From Primorskyibacter aestuariivivens (GTDB lineage: Bacteria; Pseudomonadota; Alphaproteobacteria; Rhodobacterales; Rhodobacteraceae): a stretch of 64,000 bases of DNA. Shown one piece after another: positions 19,134 to 28,482 of this stretch; the stretch's first letter is position 1; every line of letters begins with the position of its first letter. Below the pieces are notes generated by a model. It did not search any database and was not told where the DNA came from. It saw only the letters and a list, made by a program, of their open reading frames with translations. The stretch covers positions 1-64,000 of the forward strand of contig NZ_JAQIOZ010000010.1 of NCBI RefSeq assembly GCF_028023675.1, in the 5' to 3' direction. The position numbers were made by a program, and so were the translations under genes.

Positions 19134-19354
19134 GCAAGCGCTTGGAGCAGATCGCGATTCTCATCCATGACGATCTCGGCCGCTGCAAGTGCGGCCTGCA
19201 GTTCAGGGTTTTCCGTCATCAGCTTGAGCCCGCCATCATCCGTGCGCACCGCGTAAAGGGTATCCCCTTCTTTCGCATCAAGCAGCGCAAGCAACTCGGT
19301 GCTGAGTGTCATCACGGCGGAGTTGCCGACTTTGCGGATTTTAGCTTCGATCAT
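19130..19354 (-). CDS. AbrB/MazE-type antitoxin
   Basis: A 74-residue protein with an N-terminal SpoVT/AbrB swapped-hairpin domain (IEAKIRKVGNSAVMTLSTELLALLDAKEGDTLYAV) and a C-terminal helix (NPELQAALAAAEIVMDENRDLLQALA) that should bind the toxin. Start at 19354 follows GAGG; a GTG 12 bases upstream is possible. Doc is classically paired with Phd, so an AbrB-type partner is a less usual combination. A palindrome just upstream is a plausible autoregulatory operator. Confidence 0.82.
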   Translation of the reverse strand: MIEAKIRKVGNSAVMTLSTELLALLDAKEGDTLYAVRTDDGGLKLMTENPELQAALAAAEIVMDENRDLLQALA

Positions 19355-19371
19355 GGCCGGCCTCACAAGGT

Positions 19372-19385
19372 TATACAGATGTATA
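19372..19385. promoter_or_regulatory. Palindromic operator of the Doc/AbrB pair
   Basis: Perfect inverted repeat TATACA-GA-TGTATA, 18-31 bases upstream of the antitoxin start. AbrB/MazE-type antitoxins usually repress their own promoter at such sites. Confidence 0.5.
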
Positions 19386-19405
19386 TACGAAACCTCTACG
19401 CGAGG

Positions 19406-19552
19406 TCAAGATTTCTCCCGGCGCTTTTCATCAATTAACGTCTGCACCTGATGCATCACCTTGGAGTGAGGAGTCGTGTCGCGCGGATCTTTGAGCGCCT
19501 CCTCCACCTTGGACCGAAACCAGGCATCGTGGGGTTTCGCTTCAACGGTCAC
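19406..19552 (-). CDS. Small RelB/stability-determinant-like antitoxin
   Basis: A 48-residue product starting GTG, VTVEAKPHDAWFRSKVEEAL, then PHSKVMHQVQTLIDEKRREK. The AWFRSKVEEALKDPR...PHxxVM pattern resembles the C-terminal part of RelB/stability-determinant antitoxins paired with ParE/RelE toxins. It overlaps the stop of the next upstream small frame by 11 bases. No matching toxin frame is visible, so it is either an orphan antitoxin or a remnant. Confidence 0.45.
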   Translation of the reverse strand: MTVEAKPHDAWFRSKVEEALKDPRDTTPHSKVMHQVQTLIDEKRREKS

Positions 19553-19718
19553 GGAAGCGGTCCTCGGGCTCCCTGTCCAGAAGCCCGCCTAGGTAACTCG
19601 GCATATCGGCAACGCTCAAAATGACCTGTGGCCGGTGGTCGGGGTATTGGAGTTCGGACCAGTCGACTTCGTCGTAGGCATGTTTGCGATCTGAAGGCTG
19701 TTTCAACTCGTGCTCCAC
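19542..19718 (-). CDS. Small hypothetical protein upstream of antitoxin-like gene
   Basis: A 58-residue frame starting GTG: a charged N-terminus (MEHELKQPSDRKHAYDEVDW) and a hydrophobic middle (PQVILSVADMPSYLGGLL). I do not recognise it. Its support is the 11-base overlap with the downstream antitoxin-like frame and protein-like composition; no strong ribosome site. It may be the first gene of a small decayed operon. Confidence 0.35.
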   Translation of the reverse strand: MEHELKQPSDRKHAYDEVDWSELQYPDHRPQVILSVADMPSYLGGLLDREPEDRFRDR

Positions 19719-20297
19719 TCAAGTTCGATGATCAAACATTACAGCAAAGTGTACCGAACGATACAAGCTTGCCACATCAAGACTGAGGGACATGAGCGAC
19801 GAAAAAAACTGCGTACAGGCGCCATTGCCGACATTGGCGCTGCACGCGGCGAATGACTGTTGAGAGCCCAACCCGTGAATTTAATTTTTTTGCTGCGCGC
19901 GCTCGCAAAAGGAGAGTCTTCGCTATTGCGCGGGTTTCGGCGCTGCCATGCAGCGGTCTGACCGGTCATTCATGCGAGCTGCAGCAAGGATAGGCCGTCG
20001 ATCGCACAGGTCGCGGTACAAGGAATAAACCGCCGTTTGCTCCGGCCAGTCCAATGACTGTATTACTATTCTTCCCTAGATCCGGTACCTTTTGCGTTCA
20101 GCTATGGCCTGTTGTTTCTTAAATTTCCGCGGATCGTCCACTTTGCTTCAGGAACATGGTGACAATGCGAGCCCACTATTGTTCTGCACAAAACACACTC
20201 TGCTCCAATGCTGAAAATGCTCACCGGATGCAGTTCAATTGGCAGCTTCTTGTGGCAGTTCTCTGATCAAGAGATATTGTGGCTTGATACCAGTGGA
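19719..20297. other. Gap between toxin-antitoxin region and PHA block
   Basis: No supported gene in about 580 bases. An inverse copy of the dispersed intergenic repeat lies at about 19815-19870 (the minus strand reads GGGCTCTCAACAGTCATTCG, then GGCAATGG). An imperfect small hairpin TTGAT/ATCAA overlaps the phaC stop. The rest is moderately AT-rich and featureless. Confidence 0.4.
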
Positions 20298-22073
20298 TCA
20301 AACAGCCTTAACGTATGATCCAGGTGCGGCCTCGATACCCCTGTATTTGCCTTTGGTCGCGGGTTTGCGGGCGGCAATTTTCTTTGTTTCGCGGGCCGCC
20401 AGCCATTCGGCCCAATGTGGCCACCATGAACCTTCATGTTGCTCAGCCTGCGCAACAAAATCGTCTGGAGAGGCGGGATACGTCGCGCTCGTTAAGTAGC
20501 CATATTTGGCCCGCTCGACCGGGGGATTGATCACGCCAGCAATGTGACCGGAGCCGCCCAAGACGAACTCAACATCGCCACCCAGAAAATCGGTTGCGGG
20601 ATAGACCGACTGCCAAGGCGCGATATGATCCAGTTGGGTCGCCAGAATGAAGCAGGGCGTTGTGATCTTGGTGATGTCAATCTTGACGCCCTTCAGTTCA
20701 AGCGCGCTGGGTTTGCGCAATCCGTTCCGAAGGTAAACCTTCTCAAGATACCAAAGCAGCATGGCAGATGGCAGGCGAGTGGAATCCGAATTCCACGACA
20801 GCAGATCAAAGGCGCGCGGTTTTTGTCCGCGAAGATAGTTCGATTCCACAAAGGACCAGATCAGATCCTTTTCGCGCAGCATCGAGAACATGTCCTGCAA
20901 GTGATGCGCGTCAAGATAGCCTTTGTCCGCCATGTGGTGGCGCATGCTTTCCAGCCGGTCATCATCGACAAAGACGCCAATCTCGCCGACGTTATCGAAA
21001 TCAACCATCGTTGCAAGCGTGGTGGCCGAGGCAATGCGGTCATCCCCAAGGGCTGCCAGATAGGCCAGCATTGCTGTGACCAGAATACCTCCGATGCAGA
21101 AGCCGAGGATGTTGGCTTTATCCTCACCGGTGATGTCGCGGATGGCATCAAGGGCCGCCAGCGGACCTTCGGTCATGTAATCGGCAAAATCCTTGTCGGC
21201 GTGGTCGCGTGTGGGGTTGACCCACGAGATCACAAAGACGGAATGCCCTTGATCCAGCACATAGCGGATCAGGCTGTTTTCCGGCTTCATATCGAGGATG
21301 TAATACTTGTTGATCCAAGAGGGCACAAAGAGGATTGGCGTTGCGTGCTGCTCTTTGGTGGTCGGAGCGTATTGGATCAGCTGCATCAGGTCGTTCTGGA
21401 ACACCACCTGCCCCTTGGTAGTTGCAAGGTCCACGCCAACCTCAAAGGCGGTATCGTCATTGGTGGCAATGTCGAGCCGCCCATCGCCGCGCTCCAGATC
21501 GGTCAGCAGGTTTTCAAGCCCCGCCAGCAGGCTCTCGCCCCGGCTCTCCATCAACTCCTTGCGGGCGACGGGATTGGTCATCAGGTAGTTGCTGGGCGAC
21601 AGCGCGCTGATCATCTGGCGGGTGTAGAAACTGACCCGCATGTGGTCTTTGGAGCCGTCTGGCAAGCGGTCCAGTAACCCGTTGGCGGCGCGATCAAAGG
21701 CCAGAAACACATCACGGTAGCTGCGCGCAATCGGATCATCGGACCAGCTTTGGTCCTTAAAACGCTTGTCCTTGACCGGCACATCGGAAGATAGGCCGAA
21801 CATGGACTGCCATGCGGCCATCATCTCGGTTCCAACGGTCTGCTGAATGTCCATCAATTTGCCTGGATCAGTCATCATGTCGGTCCAGAAGGTACCATAG
21901 GCCTTTGCCAGCGTTCCGGCGTCCATCAGGGCATATTCGGAACCGGACGCCTGTTTGACCGCGTGACCCTGCATTTGGGCGCTCGCGATCATGGCGCGAT
22001 TGGTCAAACGGGCAAGCCGTTCTGTCTGTTCGGCAATGTCAGCTGATTGCGCAGATGCCTTTGTGTCATTCAT
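20298..22073 (-). CDS. phaC: Class I poly(3-hydroxyalkanoate) synthase
   Basis: PHA synthase of 591 residues, polymerising (R)-3-hydroxyacyl-CoA on the granule surface. The lipase-like box GFCIGG places the catalytic Cys at 326; the partner Asp (TQLDHIAPW) is at 482 and the His (GGSGHIAG) at 510, the spacing seen in Cupriavidus PhaC (319/480/508). The length fits class I, which needs no PhaE. Last gene of the minus-strand block, 111 bases after the phasin stop; that gap contains GCAA-AA-TTGC, loosely like PhaR-type sites. No depolymerase, phaB or phaR gene is present in the window. Confidence 0.95.
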   Translation of the reverse strand: MNDTKASAQSADIAEQTERLARLTNRAMIASAQMQGHAVKQASGSEYALMDAGTLAKAYGTFWTDMMTDPGKLMDIQQTVGTEMMAAWQSMFGLSSDVPVKDKRFKDQSWSDDPIARSYRDVFLAFDRAANGLLDRLPDGSKDHMRVSFYTRQMISALSPSNYLMTNPVARKELMESRGESLLAGLENLLTDLERGDGRLDIATNDDTAFEVGVDLATTKGQVVFQNDLMQLIQYAPTTKEQHATPILFVPSWINKYYILDMKPENSLIRYVLDQGHSVFVISWVNPTRDHADKDFADYMTEGPLAALDAIRDITGEDKANILGFCIGGILVTAMLAYLAALGDDRIASATTLATMVDFDNVGEIGVFVDDDRLESMRHHMADKGYLDAHHLQDMFSMLREKDLIWSFVESNYLRGQKPRAFDLLSWNSDSTRLPSAMLLWYLEKVYLRNGLRKPSALELKGVKIDITKITTPCFILATQLDHIAPWQSVYPATDFLGGDVEFVLGGSGHIAGVINPPVERAKYGYLTSATYPASPDDFVAQAEQHEGSWWPHWAEWLAARETKKIAARKPATKGKYRGIEAAPGSYVKAV

Positions 22074-22184
22074 GTCTGATCATTCCCATTCAAGTTTCCG
22101 TTGCATTGGCCAATTTGGTCAGTCGGCCGCAAAATTGCACCAGACCTCTGATCGCTGTGGTAGCCACTGTGGGTTGCCCTTGGC

Positions 22185-22619
22185 TTACGGCTTCAAGTTC
22201 TTCATCGCTTCTGCGACCTGAGCCTCAATTGTGTCATAGGCCTGTTTGTTGGCGTCACATGCGGCGTCCGACAACTCGGTCATTAATTCGAGAGCTCTGT
22301 CAACGGCCTGCTGATAGGCGGTTACATCCTGTTGTGAGCCAGCTTTTGCCTGCTCTGCGGCTTTAGCCGTCAGGTCTTGGAAAATCTTCATCTGTTTTTC
22401 CATAAGATCACGGTAAGATTGCGCAGCGGCTTCGTTTGCCCTCGCCAACGCTTCAAACTGGCTTTTCGATTTCTCGAGTGTGTCCTGCGCGTCTGGAATG
22501 CCCGGGATCGCGGCGAACTTTTCTATCATGGCTTTCGGATCGAATGCCTTGGTTAGATTGGCAGGATCGAACATTTTGAGAAAGTGGTGATATGGGTTCG
22601 AGCTGTCTGTCTTGGTCAT
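22185..22619 (-). CDS. phaP: Phasin, PHA granule-associated protein
   Basis: A 144-residue alpha-helical, amphipathic phasin with the family pattern FEALARANEAAAQSYRDLMEKQMKIFQDL in the middle. Phasins coat PHA granules and limit their size. The start at 22619 is chosen because AGGAG lies 7 bases upstream; an ATG two codons earlier is too close to it. Placed between the thiolase and phaC in the same direction. Confidence 0.88.
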   Translation of the reverse strand: MTKTDSSNPYHHFLKMFDPANLTKAFDPKAMIEKFAAIPGIPDAQDTLEKSKSQFEALARANEAAAQSYRDLMEKQMKIFQDLTAKAAEQAKAGSQQDVTAYQQAVDRALELMTELSDAACDANKQAYDTIEAQVAEAMKNLKP

Positions 22620-22680
22620 TTTCATTCTCCTATTTCTTGTATCTACTTGGTTTTTCGAAAATCTCTTCAACCACAAAAAG

Positions 22681-23865
22681 TTAGGTCATAGCCTCAATTG
22701 CCAAAGCGATGCCTTGCCCGCCACCAATGCACATGGTTACCAAAGCGCGCTTTCCACCCGTGCGTTCCAATTCGTTCAAAGCTTTGATCGTGATGATGGC
22801 ACCGGTCGCGCCAATTGGGTGGCCCAGAGCGATAGCACCGCCATTTGGGTTCACTTTGGCGGTGTCAAAAGCCAGTTCCTTGTTCACAGCACAGGCCTGC
22901 GCGGCAAACGCTTCGTTGGACTCGATCACATCAAAATCTCCGGTGCTCATGCCAAGCTTCTTAAGCAATGTGGTCACGGCAGGAACCGGACCAATGCCCA
23001 TCACTTCGGGGCGAACACCGGCATGGGCGTATCCCAGTAGCCGTGCGCGCGGCTTCAGGCCTGCCTTTTCGGCGGCATCGGCCGACGCCAGAACCATTGC
23101 TGCCGCTCCGTCATTGAGGCCGGACGCGTTACCGGCGGTAACCGAGCCTTCCTTCCGGAAAGCCGGGCGCAACTTGCCGAGGCTTTCAGCCGAGGTCGAG
23201 GATTTGGGGTGTTCATCGGTATCAAATGGCACCATGTCACGACGCACTCTTACCTCGATTGGCAGAATCTGACTTTTGAACCTGCCCTCATTGATGGCCA
23301 CTGATGCGCGACGCTGGCTTTCAGCGGCAAAAGTATCCTGAACGTCACGCGAAATTTGATACTCGTCGGCCACGTTTTCAGCCGTCACACCCATGTGCCC
23401 GCCGCCAAATGGGTCGCTTAGTGCCGCAACCATCATGTCAGTCATGCTCATGTCACCCATTTTCTGGCCAAATCGTGGCGATTGGCTGGAATATGGCGAG
23501 CGCGACATGCATTCGGCACCACCCGCAAGGGCGAAATCGACATCGCCCAGCATGATGTGCTGGGCAGAGGAAACGATGGCCTGCGCGCCCGATCCGCACA
23601 AGCGGTTCACGGTAAGGGCTGGAGCCTCGTTGGGAACTCCTGCTTCGACCGCCGCAACCCGCGCGAGATACATGTCGCGACCTTCTGTATTGATGACATG
23701 GCCGAAAATCGCGTGACCAATCTGCTTGGGATCAACCCCGCTACGAGCGATCGCCTCTTTGGCAACCGCAGCGGCCAGTGTGGTGGGGGCATGCCCGGCC
23801 AACGCGCCTCCAAAGGTCCCAATGGCGGTCCGTACTCCGTCGAGAATTACAACGTCCTGTGTCAT
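22681..23865 (-). CDS. phaA: Acetyl-CoA acetyltransferase / thiolase
   Basis: Thiolase of 394 residues with all catalytic residues: nucleophile Cys90 (VNRLCGSG), His349 (GGAIALGHPIG) and Cys379 (TMCIGGGQG). Length and motifs fit biosynthetic acetoacetyl-CoA thiolase, but degradative use cannot be excluded from sequence. The block has no acetoacetyl-CoA reductase (PhaB) and no 3-hydroxyacyl-CoA dehydrogenase, so the thiolase must share one encoded elsewhere. AAGGA precedes the ATG at 23865. Confidence 0.92.
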   Translation of the reverse strand: MTQDVVILDGVRTAIGTFGGALAGHAPTTLAAAVAKEAIARSGVDPKQIGHAIFGHVINTEGRDMYLARVAAVEAGVPNEAPALTVNRLCGSGAQAIVSSAQHIMLGDVDFALAGGAECMSRSPYSSQSPRFGQKMGDMSMTDMMVAALSDPFGGGHMGVTAENVADEYQISRDVQDTFAAESQRRASVAINEGRFKSQILPIEVRVRRDMVPFDTDEHPKSSTSAESLGKLRPAFRKEGSVTAGNASGLNDGAAAMVLASADAAEKAGLKPRARLLGYAHAGVRPEVMGIGPVPAVTTLLKKLGMSTGDFDVIESNEAFAAQACAVNKELAFDTAKVNPNGGAIALGHPIGATGAIITIKALNELERTGGKRALVTMCIGGGQGIALAIEAMT

Positions 23866-23929
23866 CTTTTGGTTCCTTTTTCTGGTTTTCTTAGGGGGCC
23901 GGCTTGATTTCATTCCAACCCAAGGCCGC

Positions 23930-24502
23930 TCAAGAACGACCCATCAAATAGAACTCGGTGTTTGGGCGCATCGACGTGAAATTGGCCATCCGGTTGGAAA
24001 GCCCAAAGAAAGACGTCACAGCTGCGATGTCCCAAATGTCCTCGTCAGAGAAGCCATGTTCGCGCAAAGTTTCAAAATCGGCATCCTCGGTCGCCTCGGC
24101 GCTGTTTGATACCTTCAAAGCAAAGTCGAGCATCGCCTTTTGGCGCGGAGTGATGTCTGCTTTGCGATAGTTGGCCGCAACCTGATCCGCGATTGTCGGA
24201 CTCTTGGCGCGGATTCGAAGAATAGCGCCATGGGCCACGACGCAATATTGGCAGCTGTTATCGCTGGACGTGACCACGATGATCATTTCGCGGTCGGCCT
24301 GCGTCAGCCCGCTTTCGCTTTCCATGACGGCGTCGTGATAGGCCATGAAGGCGCGGAATTCGTCGGGGCGATGGGCGAGTGTCAAAAACACATTCGGGAT
24401 GAAACCAGCTTTTTCCTGCACTCCGAGCATCCGATCTTTGAGGTCCTCGGGAAGATCGTTGATGTCCGGGATCGGATAGCGGCTGATTGCGGGGACAGTC
24501 AT
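23930..24502 (-). CDS. Peroxidase-related CMD/AhpD-fold protein
   Basis: A 190-residue protein of the carboxymuconolactone decarboxylase/AhpD fold, of the type often annotated uncharacterized peroxidase-related enzyme. The redox-active CQYCVVAHG (CxxC plus His) lies near residue 84, and SFFGLSNRMANFT near the end is typical. Such proteins reduce hydroperoxides or act as small thiol-dependent reductases. In this block it may protect against peroxide from flavin-linked acyl-CoA oxidation; that is inference from position. Confidence 0.82.
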   Translation of the reverse strand: MTVPAISRYPIPDINDLPEDLKDRMLGVQEKAGFIPNVFLTLAHRPDEFRAFMAYHDAVMESESGLTQADREMIIVVTSSDNSCQYCVVAHGAILRIRAKSPTIADQVAANYRKADITPRQKAMLDFALKVSNSAEATEDADFETLREHGFSDEDIWDIAAVTSFFGLSNRMANFTSMRPNTEFYLMGRS

Positions 24503-24553
24503 CTGAATTCCTTGGCCTTTGTCACCAGCTTCTGATGACTGGATGTTTGACGG

Positions 24554-25003
24554 TCACGCTGCCTCGGCGGCGCGTTTGGCAGCAGACGTGGTTTTGACGG
24601 TGGCTTCGCCTTCAACAACGACGGCCCCGCCTACCCGGCACGTGGTCGCCAGAACAACACGGCTGCGCCCTGCAATCAGTTCCTTGACCACAACTTCGGC
24701 GTGGACGGTATCGCCTGGGCGTACCGGGCCAGTAAAACTCATCGCCTGAGAGATATAGATGGTGCCCGGCCCAGGCAGCTTGTTTGCGATGGCCGCGGAA
24801 ATGGTGCTCGCGGTCAGGAAGCCATGCGCGATCCGCCCCTTGAAGGGCGTTGTCTGGGCAAATTCCTCATTGATGTGAATGGCATTGTTGTCCCCCGAAG
24901 CACCGGCAAACAGGACAATGTCGGCTTCGGTGATTGTCTTTGAGAACGTGGCTGACATGCCAATTTCCAGGTCCTCGAAATCGTATCCGTTCAATTCATT
25001 CAT
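24554..25003 (-). CDS. phaJ: (R)-specific enoyl-CoA hydratase, MaoC fold
   Basis: A 149-residue single-hotdog MaoC-like hydratase. The hydratase motif FAGASGDNNAIHIN holds the catalytic pair Asp38 and His43, with the same five-residue spacing as in Aeromonas PhaJ, followed by RIAHGFLTAS. It turns trans-2-enoyl-CoA into (R)-3-hydroxyacyl-CoA, the PhaC substrate, and so links the acyl-CoA dehydrogenase upstream to polymer synthesis. The start at 25003 is preferred: family similarity begins there and AAGGAG is upstream. Confidence 0.9.
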   Translation of the reverse strand: MNELNGYDFEDLEIGMSATFSKTITEADIVLFAGASGDNNAIHINEEFAQTTPFKGRIAHGFLTASTISAAIANKLPGPGTIYISQAMSFTGPVRPGDTVHAEVVVKELIAGRSRVVLATTCRVGGAVVVEGEATVKTTSAAKRAAEAA

Positions 25004-25034
25004 GGCGTGACGCTCCTTCTGAGAACTTCTTGGC

Positions 25035-26660
25035 TTACATATTCGGATAGTTCGGACCGTCCCCACCCTGGGGCGTGGTCCAGACGATGTTTTGACTGGG
25101 GTCCTTGATGTCGCAGGTTTTGCAGTGGACACAGTTTTGGAAGTTGATGACGAATTTTTCGTCGACAACTTCGTAGACGCCCGCCGGACAATAGCGTTGG
25201 GCGGGTTCCGCATAGTCAGGCAGGTTCACGGCTATTGGTACGTCTGGATTGATGAGTTTGAGGTGCGCAGGTTGGCTTTCCTCATGATTTGTCATCGAGA
25301 ACGAGACGTTTGTCAGGCGGTCAAAGCTGAGCGTGCCATCGGGTTTCGGGTAATCGATGGGCTTGAAATCGGCCGCTTTTCCGGTTGCAGCGGCGTCAGA
25401 TTTGCCGTGTTTCAGGTTCAGGGGCGAGGTCCCGAAAAGGGTGTTGCACCACATGTCAGCGCCCCCCACGACTAGTGACGTGACGAGACCCCATTTGGAC
25501 CATAACGGTTTGACATTGCGCACGGGTTTGAGGTCCTGACCGATTGGGCCGGAGCGCACTTCGGTGTCATAATCCGCAAGCGTATCACCCGAGCGGCCAG
25601 CAGTGATGGCCTGGTGTGCGGCCTCGGCGGCGGCCTTGCCCGACAGCATGGCGTTGTGATTGCCCTTGATGCGCGGCACGTTGACCATTCCTGCCGAACA
25701 CCCCAACAGCGCGCCACCCGGAAAGGCGGTTTTGGGCAAGGATTGCCATCCCCCCTCGGTGATCGCGCGCGCGCCATAGGCGACGCGCTTGCCGCCCTTC
25801 AACAGGTCGGCGACCATCGGGTGATGCTTGAACCGCTGGAACTCCATGTATGGGTAAAGGTGCGGATTCTTGTAGTTCAGGTGAACGACAAGCCCGACAT
25901 AGACTTGATTGTTATCAAGATGATAGATGAACGATCCGCCGCCAGCGTTTTTGCCAAGCGGCCAGCCCATTGTATGCGTGACGGTGCCTTCACAATGTTT
26001 GGCTGGGTCAATCTCCCAGATTTCTTTCATACCAAGGCCGTATTTTTGAACCCCTGACTCGGCGGCAAGGTCGAATATTTCGATGGCCCTTTTTGACAGC
26101 GAACCGCGCACACCTTCGGACAGGAAAACGTATTTGCCGTGAAGCTCCATACCCGGCTCATAGGCTTCAGACGGGGTGCCATCGGCGTTCAGACCAAATT
26201 CGCCAGCGACGACACCTTTGACCTCACCCTCGTCACCGAAGACGAATTCGGAACAGGCCATGCTAGGGAAAATCTCGACACCTAGAGCTTCGGCCTGTTC
26301 GGCCATCCAGCGACAGACATTGCCCATCGAAACGATGTAGGCTCCGTGATTGCTCATTATCGGGGGCATGACGAAATTGGGGATGCGCACTTTTCCGGCC
26401 TCGCCCAGCATGTAGAAGTTGTCTTTCCTGACCGGCACCGTGATCGGTGCGCCCATCTCGCGCCAATTGGGCAGCAATGCGTCAAGCCCGCAAGGATCAA
26501 GCACCGCGCCCGAAAGGATATGCGCACCAACCTCAGACCCTTTTTCCAACACAACGACGCTGAGGTCTGCATCGAGCTGTTTCAGGCGGATGGCGGCGGA
26601 CAGACCCGCAGGCCCTGCCCCCACAATCACCACATCATATTCCATGCTTTCTCGGGTCAT
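25035..26660 (-). CDS. etfD: Electron transfer flavoprotein:ubiquinone oxidoreductase
   Basis: ETF-QO of 541 residues, a membrane-associated enzyme passing electrons from reduced ETF to ubiquinone. N-terminal FAD-binding [18 protein letters not shown], a middle [19 protein letters not shown] region, and a C-terminal 4Fe-4S domain with RYCPAGVYE and [17 protein letters not shown]. Start 26660 lies 8 bases after the acyl-CoA dehydrogenase stop. Together with etfA and etfB this gives the block its own electron route from acyl-CoA oxidation to the quinone pool. Confidence 0.95.
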   Translation of the reverse strand: MTRESMEYDVVIVGAGPAGLSAAIRLKQLDADLSVVVLEKGSEVGAHILSGAVLDPCGLDALLPNWREMGAPITVPVRKDNFYMLGEAGKVRIPNFVMPPIMSNHGAYIVSMGNVCRWMAEQAEALGVEIFPSMACSEFVFGDEGEVKGVVAGEFGLNADGTPSEAYEPGMELHGKYVFLSEGVRGSLSKRAIEIFDLAAESGVQKYGLGMKEIWEIDPAKHCEGTVTHTMGWPLGKNAGGGSFIYHLDNNQVYVGLVVHLNYKNPHLYPYMEFQRFKHHPMVADLLKGGKRVAYGARAITEGGWQSLPKTAFPGGALLGCSAGMVNVPRIKGNHNAMLSGKAAAEAAHQAITAGRSGDTLADYDTEVRSGPIGQDLKPVRNVKPLWSKWGLVTSLVVGGADMWCNTLFGTSPLNLKHGKSDAAATGKAADFKPIDYPKPDGTLSFDRLTNVSFSMTNHEESQPAHLKLINPDVPIAVNLPDYAEPAQRYCPAGVYEVVDEKFVINFQNCVHCKTCDIKDPSQNIVWTTPQGGDGPNYPNM

Positions 26661-26667
26661 GTTGGCC

Positions 26668-28467
26668 TCACGCCTCCTGCAGCAGGTCGTCAGCCGACAG
26701 TCCAAGGACCGCGCCGGCTCCATTCAGCACCGCGCTAAGGCGGGCCTGTGCATCCGGGAAAACCTGGCGTGCAAAGAACTCGGCCAAACGGATCTTGCTT
26801 TGCGCACTTGCCGGATTTTCACCACCGGCAATCTGTTTGGCGGCTGCCAGCGCGGCGTCACCCATCGCCCATGCGCCAAAGGCCGTGTTAAACAACTCCA
26901 GCACATTGGCCGCCGAGGCCAAAGGCGCGCTCCGGTCTTTTTGGACGCTTGCCAATATCCATGCCGTTGCCCGTTCCACGGCGTCCGCGCCTTGGGCCAC
27001 GGTGCGGGACAACATCGCCCAATCGGCGGCATCACCGCTTGCGGCTTTGAGCGCCTTTGCACTGGCGCGCATGTCGGTCACGATCTCGGCCACGGCTGCG
27101 CCTTTGTCGCGCAGGATTTTGCGGCCGATCAGGTCAAGCGCCTGAATGCCGGTTGTGCCTTCGTAAATTGTGGTGATCCGGGCGTCACGCAAATGCTGTG
27201 CAACACCAGTTTCTTCGACGTAGCCCATGCCGCCGTGAACCTGCATGCCCAGCGACGCAACTTGGATCGACATTTCCGTTGAGCCGCCTTTGACCACCGG
27301 GATCAGCAGATCGACACGTCGCTGATGGAAGGCGCGGGTTTCCGGGTCTGTCGAGCGGTGGGCGAAATCCAGTGAGGCAGCAGCGCGGTAGGCAAGGATG
27401 CGCGCGGCCTCTGTCCGGCTTTTCATTATGCCGAGCATCCGGCGGATGTCAGGATGCAGGATGATCGGCGCACTGCCTTCTACGCCGGGTGCGCCGCCTT
27501 GCTTGCGATCGGCGGCATAACGTGCGGCGTCCTGCAACGCGTGTTCGGCAACGCCGATGCCCTGCAGGCCCACATTGAGGCGCGCGCTGTTCATCATGGC
27601 AAACATGTACTCAAGACCACGGTTGGGCTCGCCAATCAGATAGCCAATCGCTCCAGCATTATCACCAAAGGACAGCGAACAGGTCGGGCTCGCGTGAATG
27701 CCCAGCTTGTGTTCGATGGACACACAGCGCACATCGTTTGCTTCGCCTGGTGCGCCAGCAGCGTCGAGAAGGATCTTTGGCACCAAGAACAACGAGATGC
27801 CTTTGACACCGGCAGGCGCATCCGGCAACCGCGCCAACACCAAGTGGATGATGTTGGCGGTCAAGTCATGTTCACCATGGGTGATGTAAATCTTTTGACC
27901 TTTGATGCGATAGTGATCGCCGTCGGGCGTAGCCTTGGACCGGATCGCTGCCAGATCGGATCCAGCTTGCGGCTCCGTCAAGTTCATGGTGCCGGTCCAT
28001 TCGCCAGTGACCAGCTTGGGCAGGTAGGTGTTTTGCAACTCTTCCGAGGCGTATCCTTCAAGCGCCTCAATCGCGCCTTGGGTCAGCATCGGACACAGTT
28101 GGAATGCCATGTTCGCGCCCTGGAACATTTCCTGAATGCAGGCATTCACCACATAAGGAAGGCCCATTCCACCATGCTTCGGGCTGGCGGAGGGGCTGTT
28201 CCAGCCCATTTCGACCAGCGTTTCATAGGCTCCAGCCCAACCTTCGGGCATTGTGACCTTGCCTTCATCAAATCCCAGACCAGCCAGGTCTCCGACCCGG
28301 TTCAGTGGCGAAAGCTCCTGACCGGCGTATTTTGCGGCTTCGTCGAGAATGGCGTCGATCATATCAGGCGTTGCGTCTTCAAGCTCCGGCAGTTGGGAGA
28401 TTTCGTCGAGGTTGCACAGGTTGTGCAGCACGAAACGCATGTCTTGAACGGGGGCGGCATAGGTCAT
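26668..28467 (-). CDS. Acyl-CoA dehydrogenase, DmdC-like long form
   Basis: FAD-dependent acyl-CoA dehydrogenase of 599 residues, in the long subgroup with a C-terminal extension that also contains DmdC (3-methylmercaptopropionyl-CoA dehydrogenase). Visible are [16 protein letters not shown] (FAD contact), [11 protein letters not shown], the substrate region SPTCSLSFG, and [20 protein letters not shown] with the catalytic Glu near residue 430. Members vary widely in substrate, so the acyl chain is not predictable here. Situated between etfA and ETF-QO with 15- and 7-base gaps, hence one transcript. Confidence 0.9.
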   Translation of the reverse strand: MTYAAPVQDMRFVLHNLCNLDEISQLPELEDATPDMIDAILDEAAKYAGQELSPLNRVGDLAGLGFDEGKVTMPEGWAGAYETLVEMGWNSPSASPKHGGMGLPYVVNACIQEMFQGANMAFQLCPMLTQGAIEALEGYASEELQNTYLPKLVTGEWTGTMNLTEPQAGSDLAAIRSKATPDGDHYRIKGQKIYITHGEHDLTANIIHLVLARLPDAPAGVKGISLFLVPKILLDAAGAPGEANDVRCVSIEHKLGIHASPTCSLSFGDNAGAIGYLIGEPNRGLEYMFAMMNSARLNVGLQGIGVAEHALQDAARYAADRKQGGAPGVEGSAPIILHPDIRRMLGIMKSRTEAARILAYRAAASLDFAHRSTDPETRAFHQRRVDLLIPVVKGGSTEMSIQVASLGMQVHGGMGYVEETGVAQHLRDARITTIYEGTTGIQALDLIGRKILRDKGAAVAEIVTDMRASAKALKAASGDAADWAMLSRTVAQGADAVERATAWILASVQKDRSAPLASAANVLELFNTAFGAWAMGDAALAAAKQIAGGENPASAQSKIRLAEFFARQVFPDAQARLSAVLNGAGAVLGLSADDLLQEA

Positions 28468-28482
28468 ATCAGGAGCTCCTGC

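Noticed and set aside
19739-19969. Minus-strand frame of 76 codons
   Set aside because: Overlaps an inverse copy of the dispersed repeat and lacks any coding signal.
20544-21677. Plus-strand frame of 377 codons opposite phaC
   Set aside because: PhaC is complete with its catalytic triad; the opposite frame is not protein-like.
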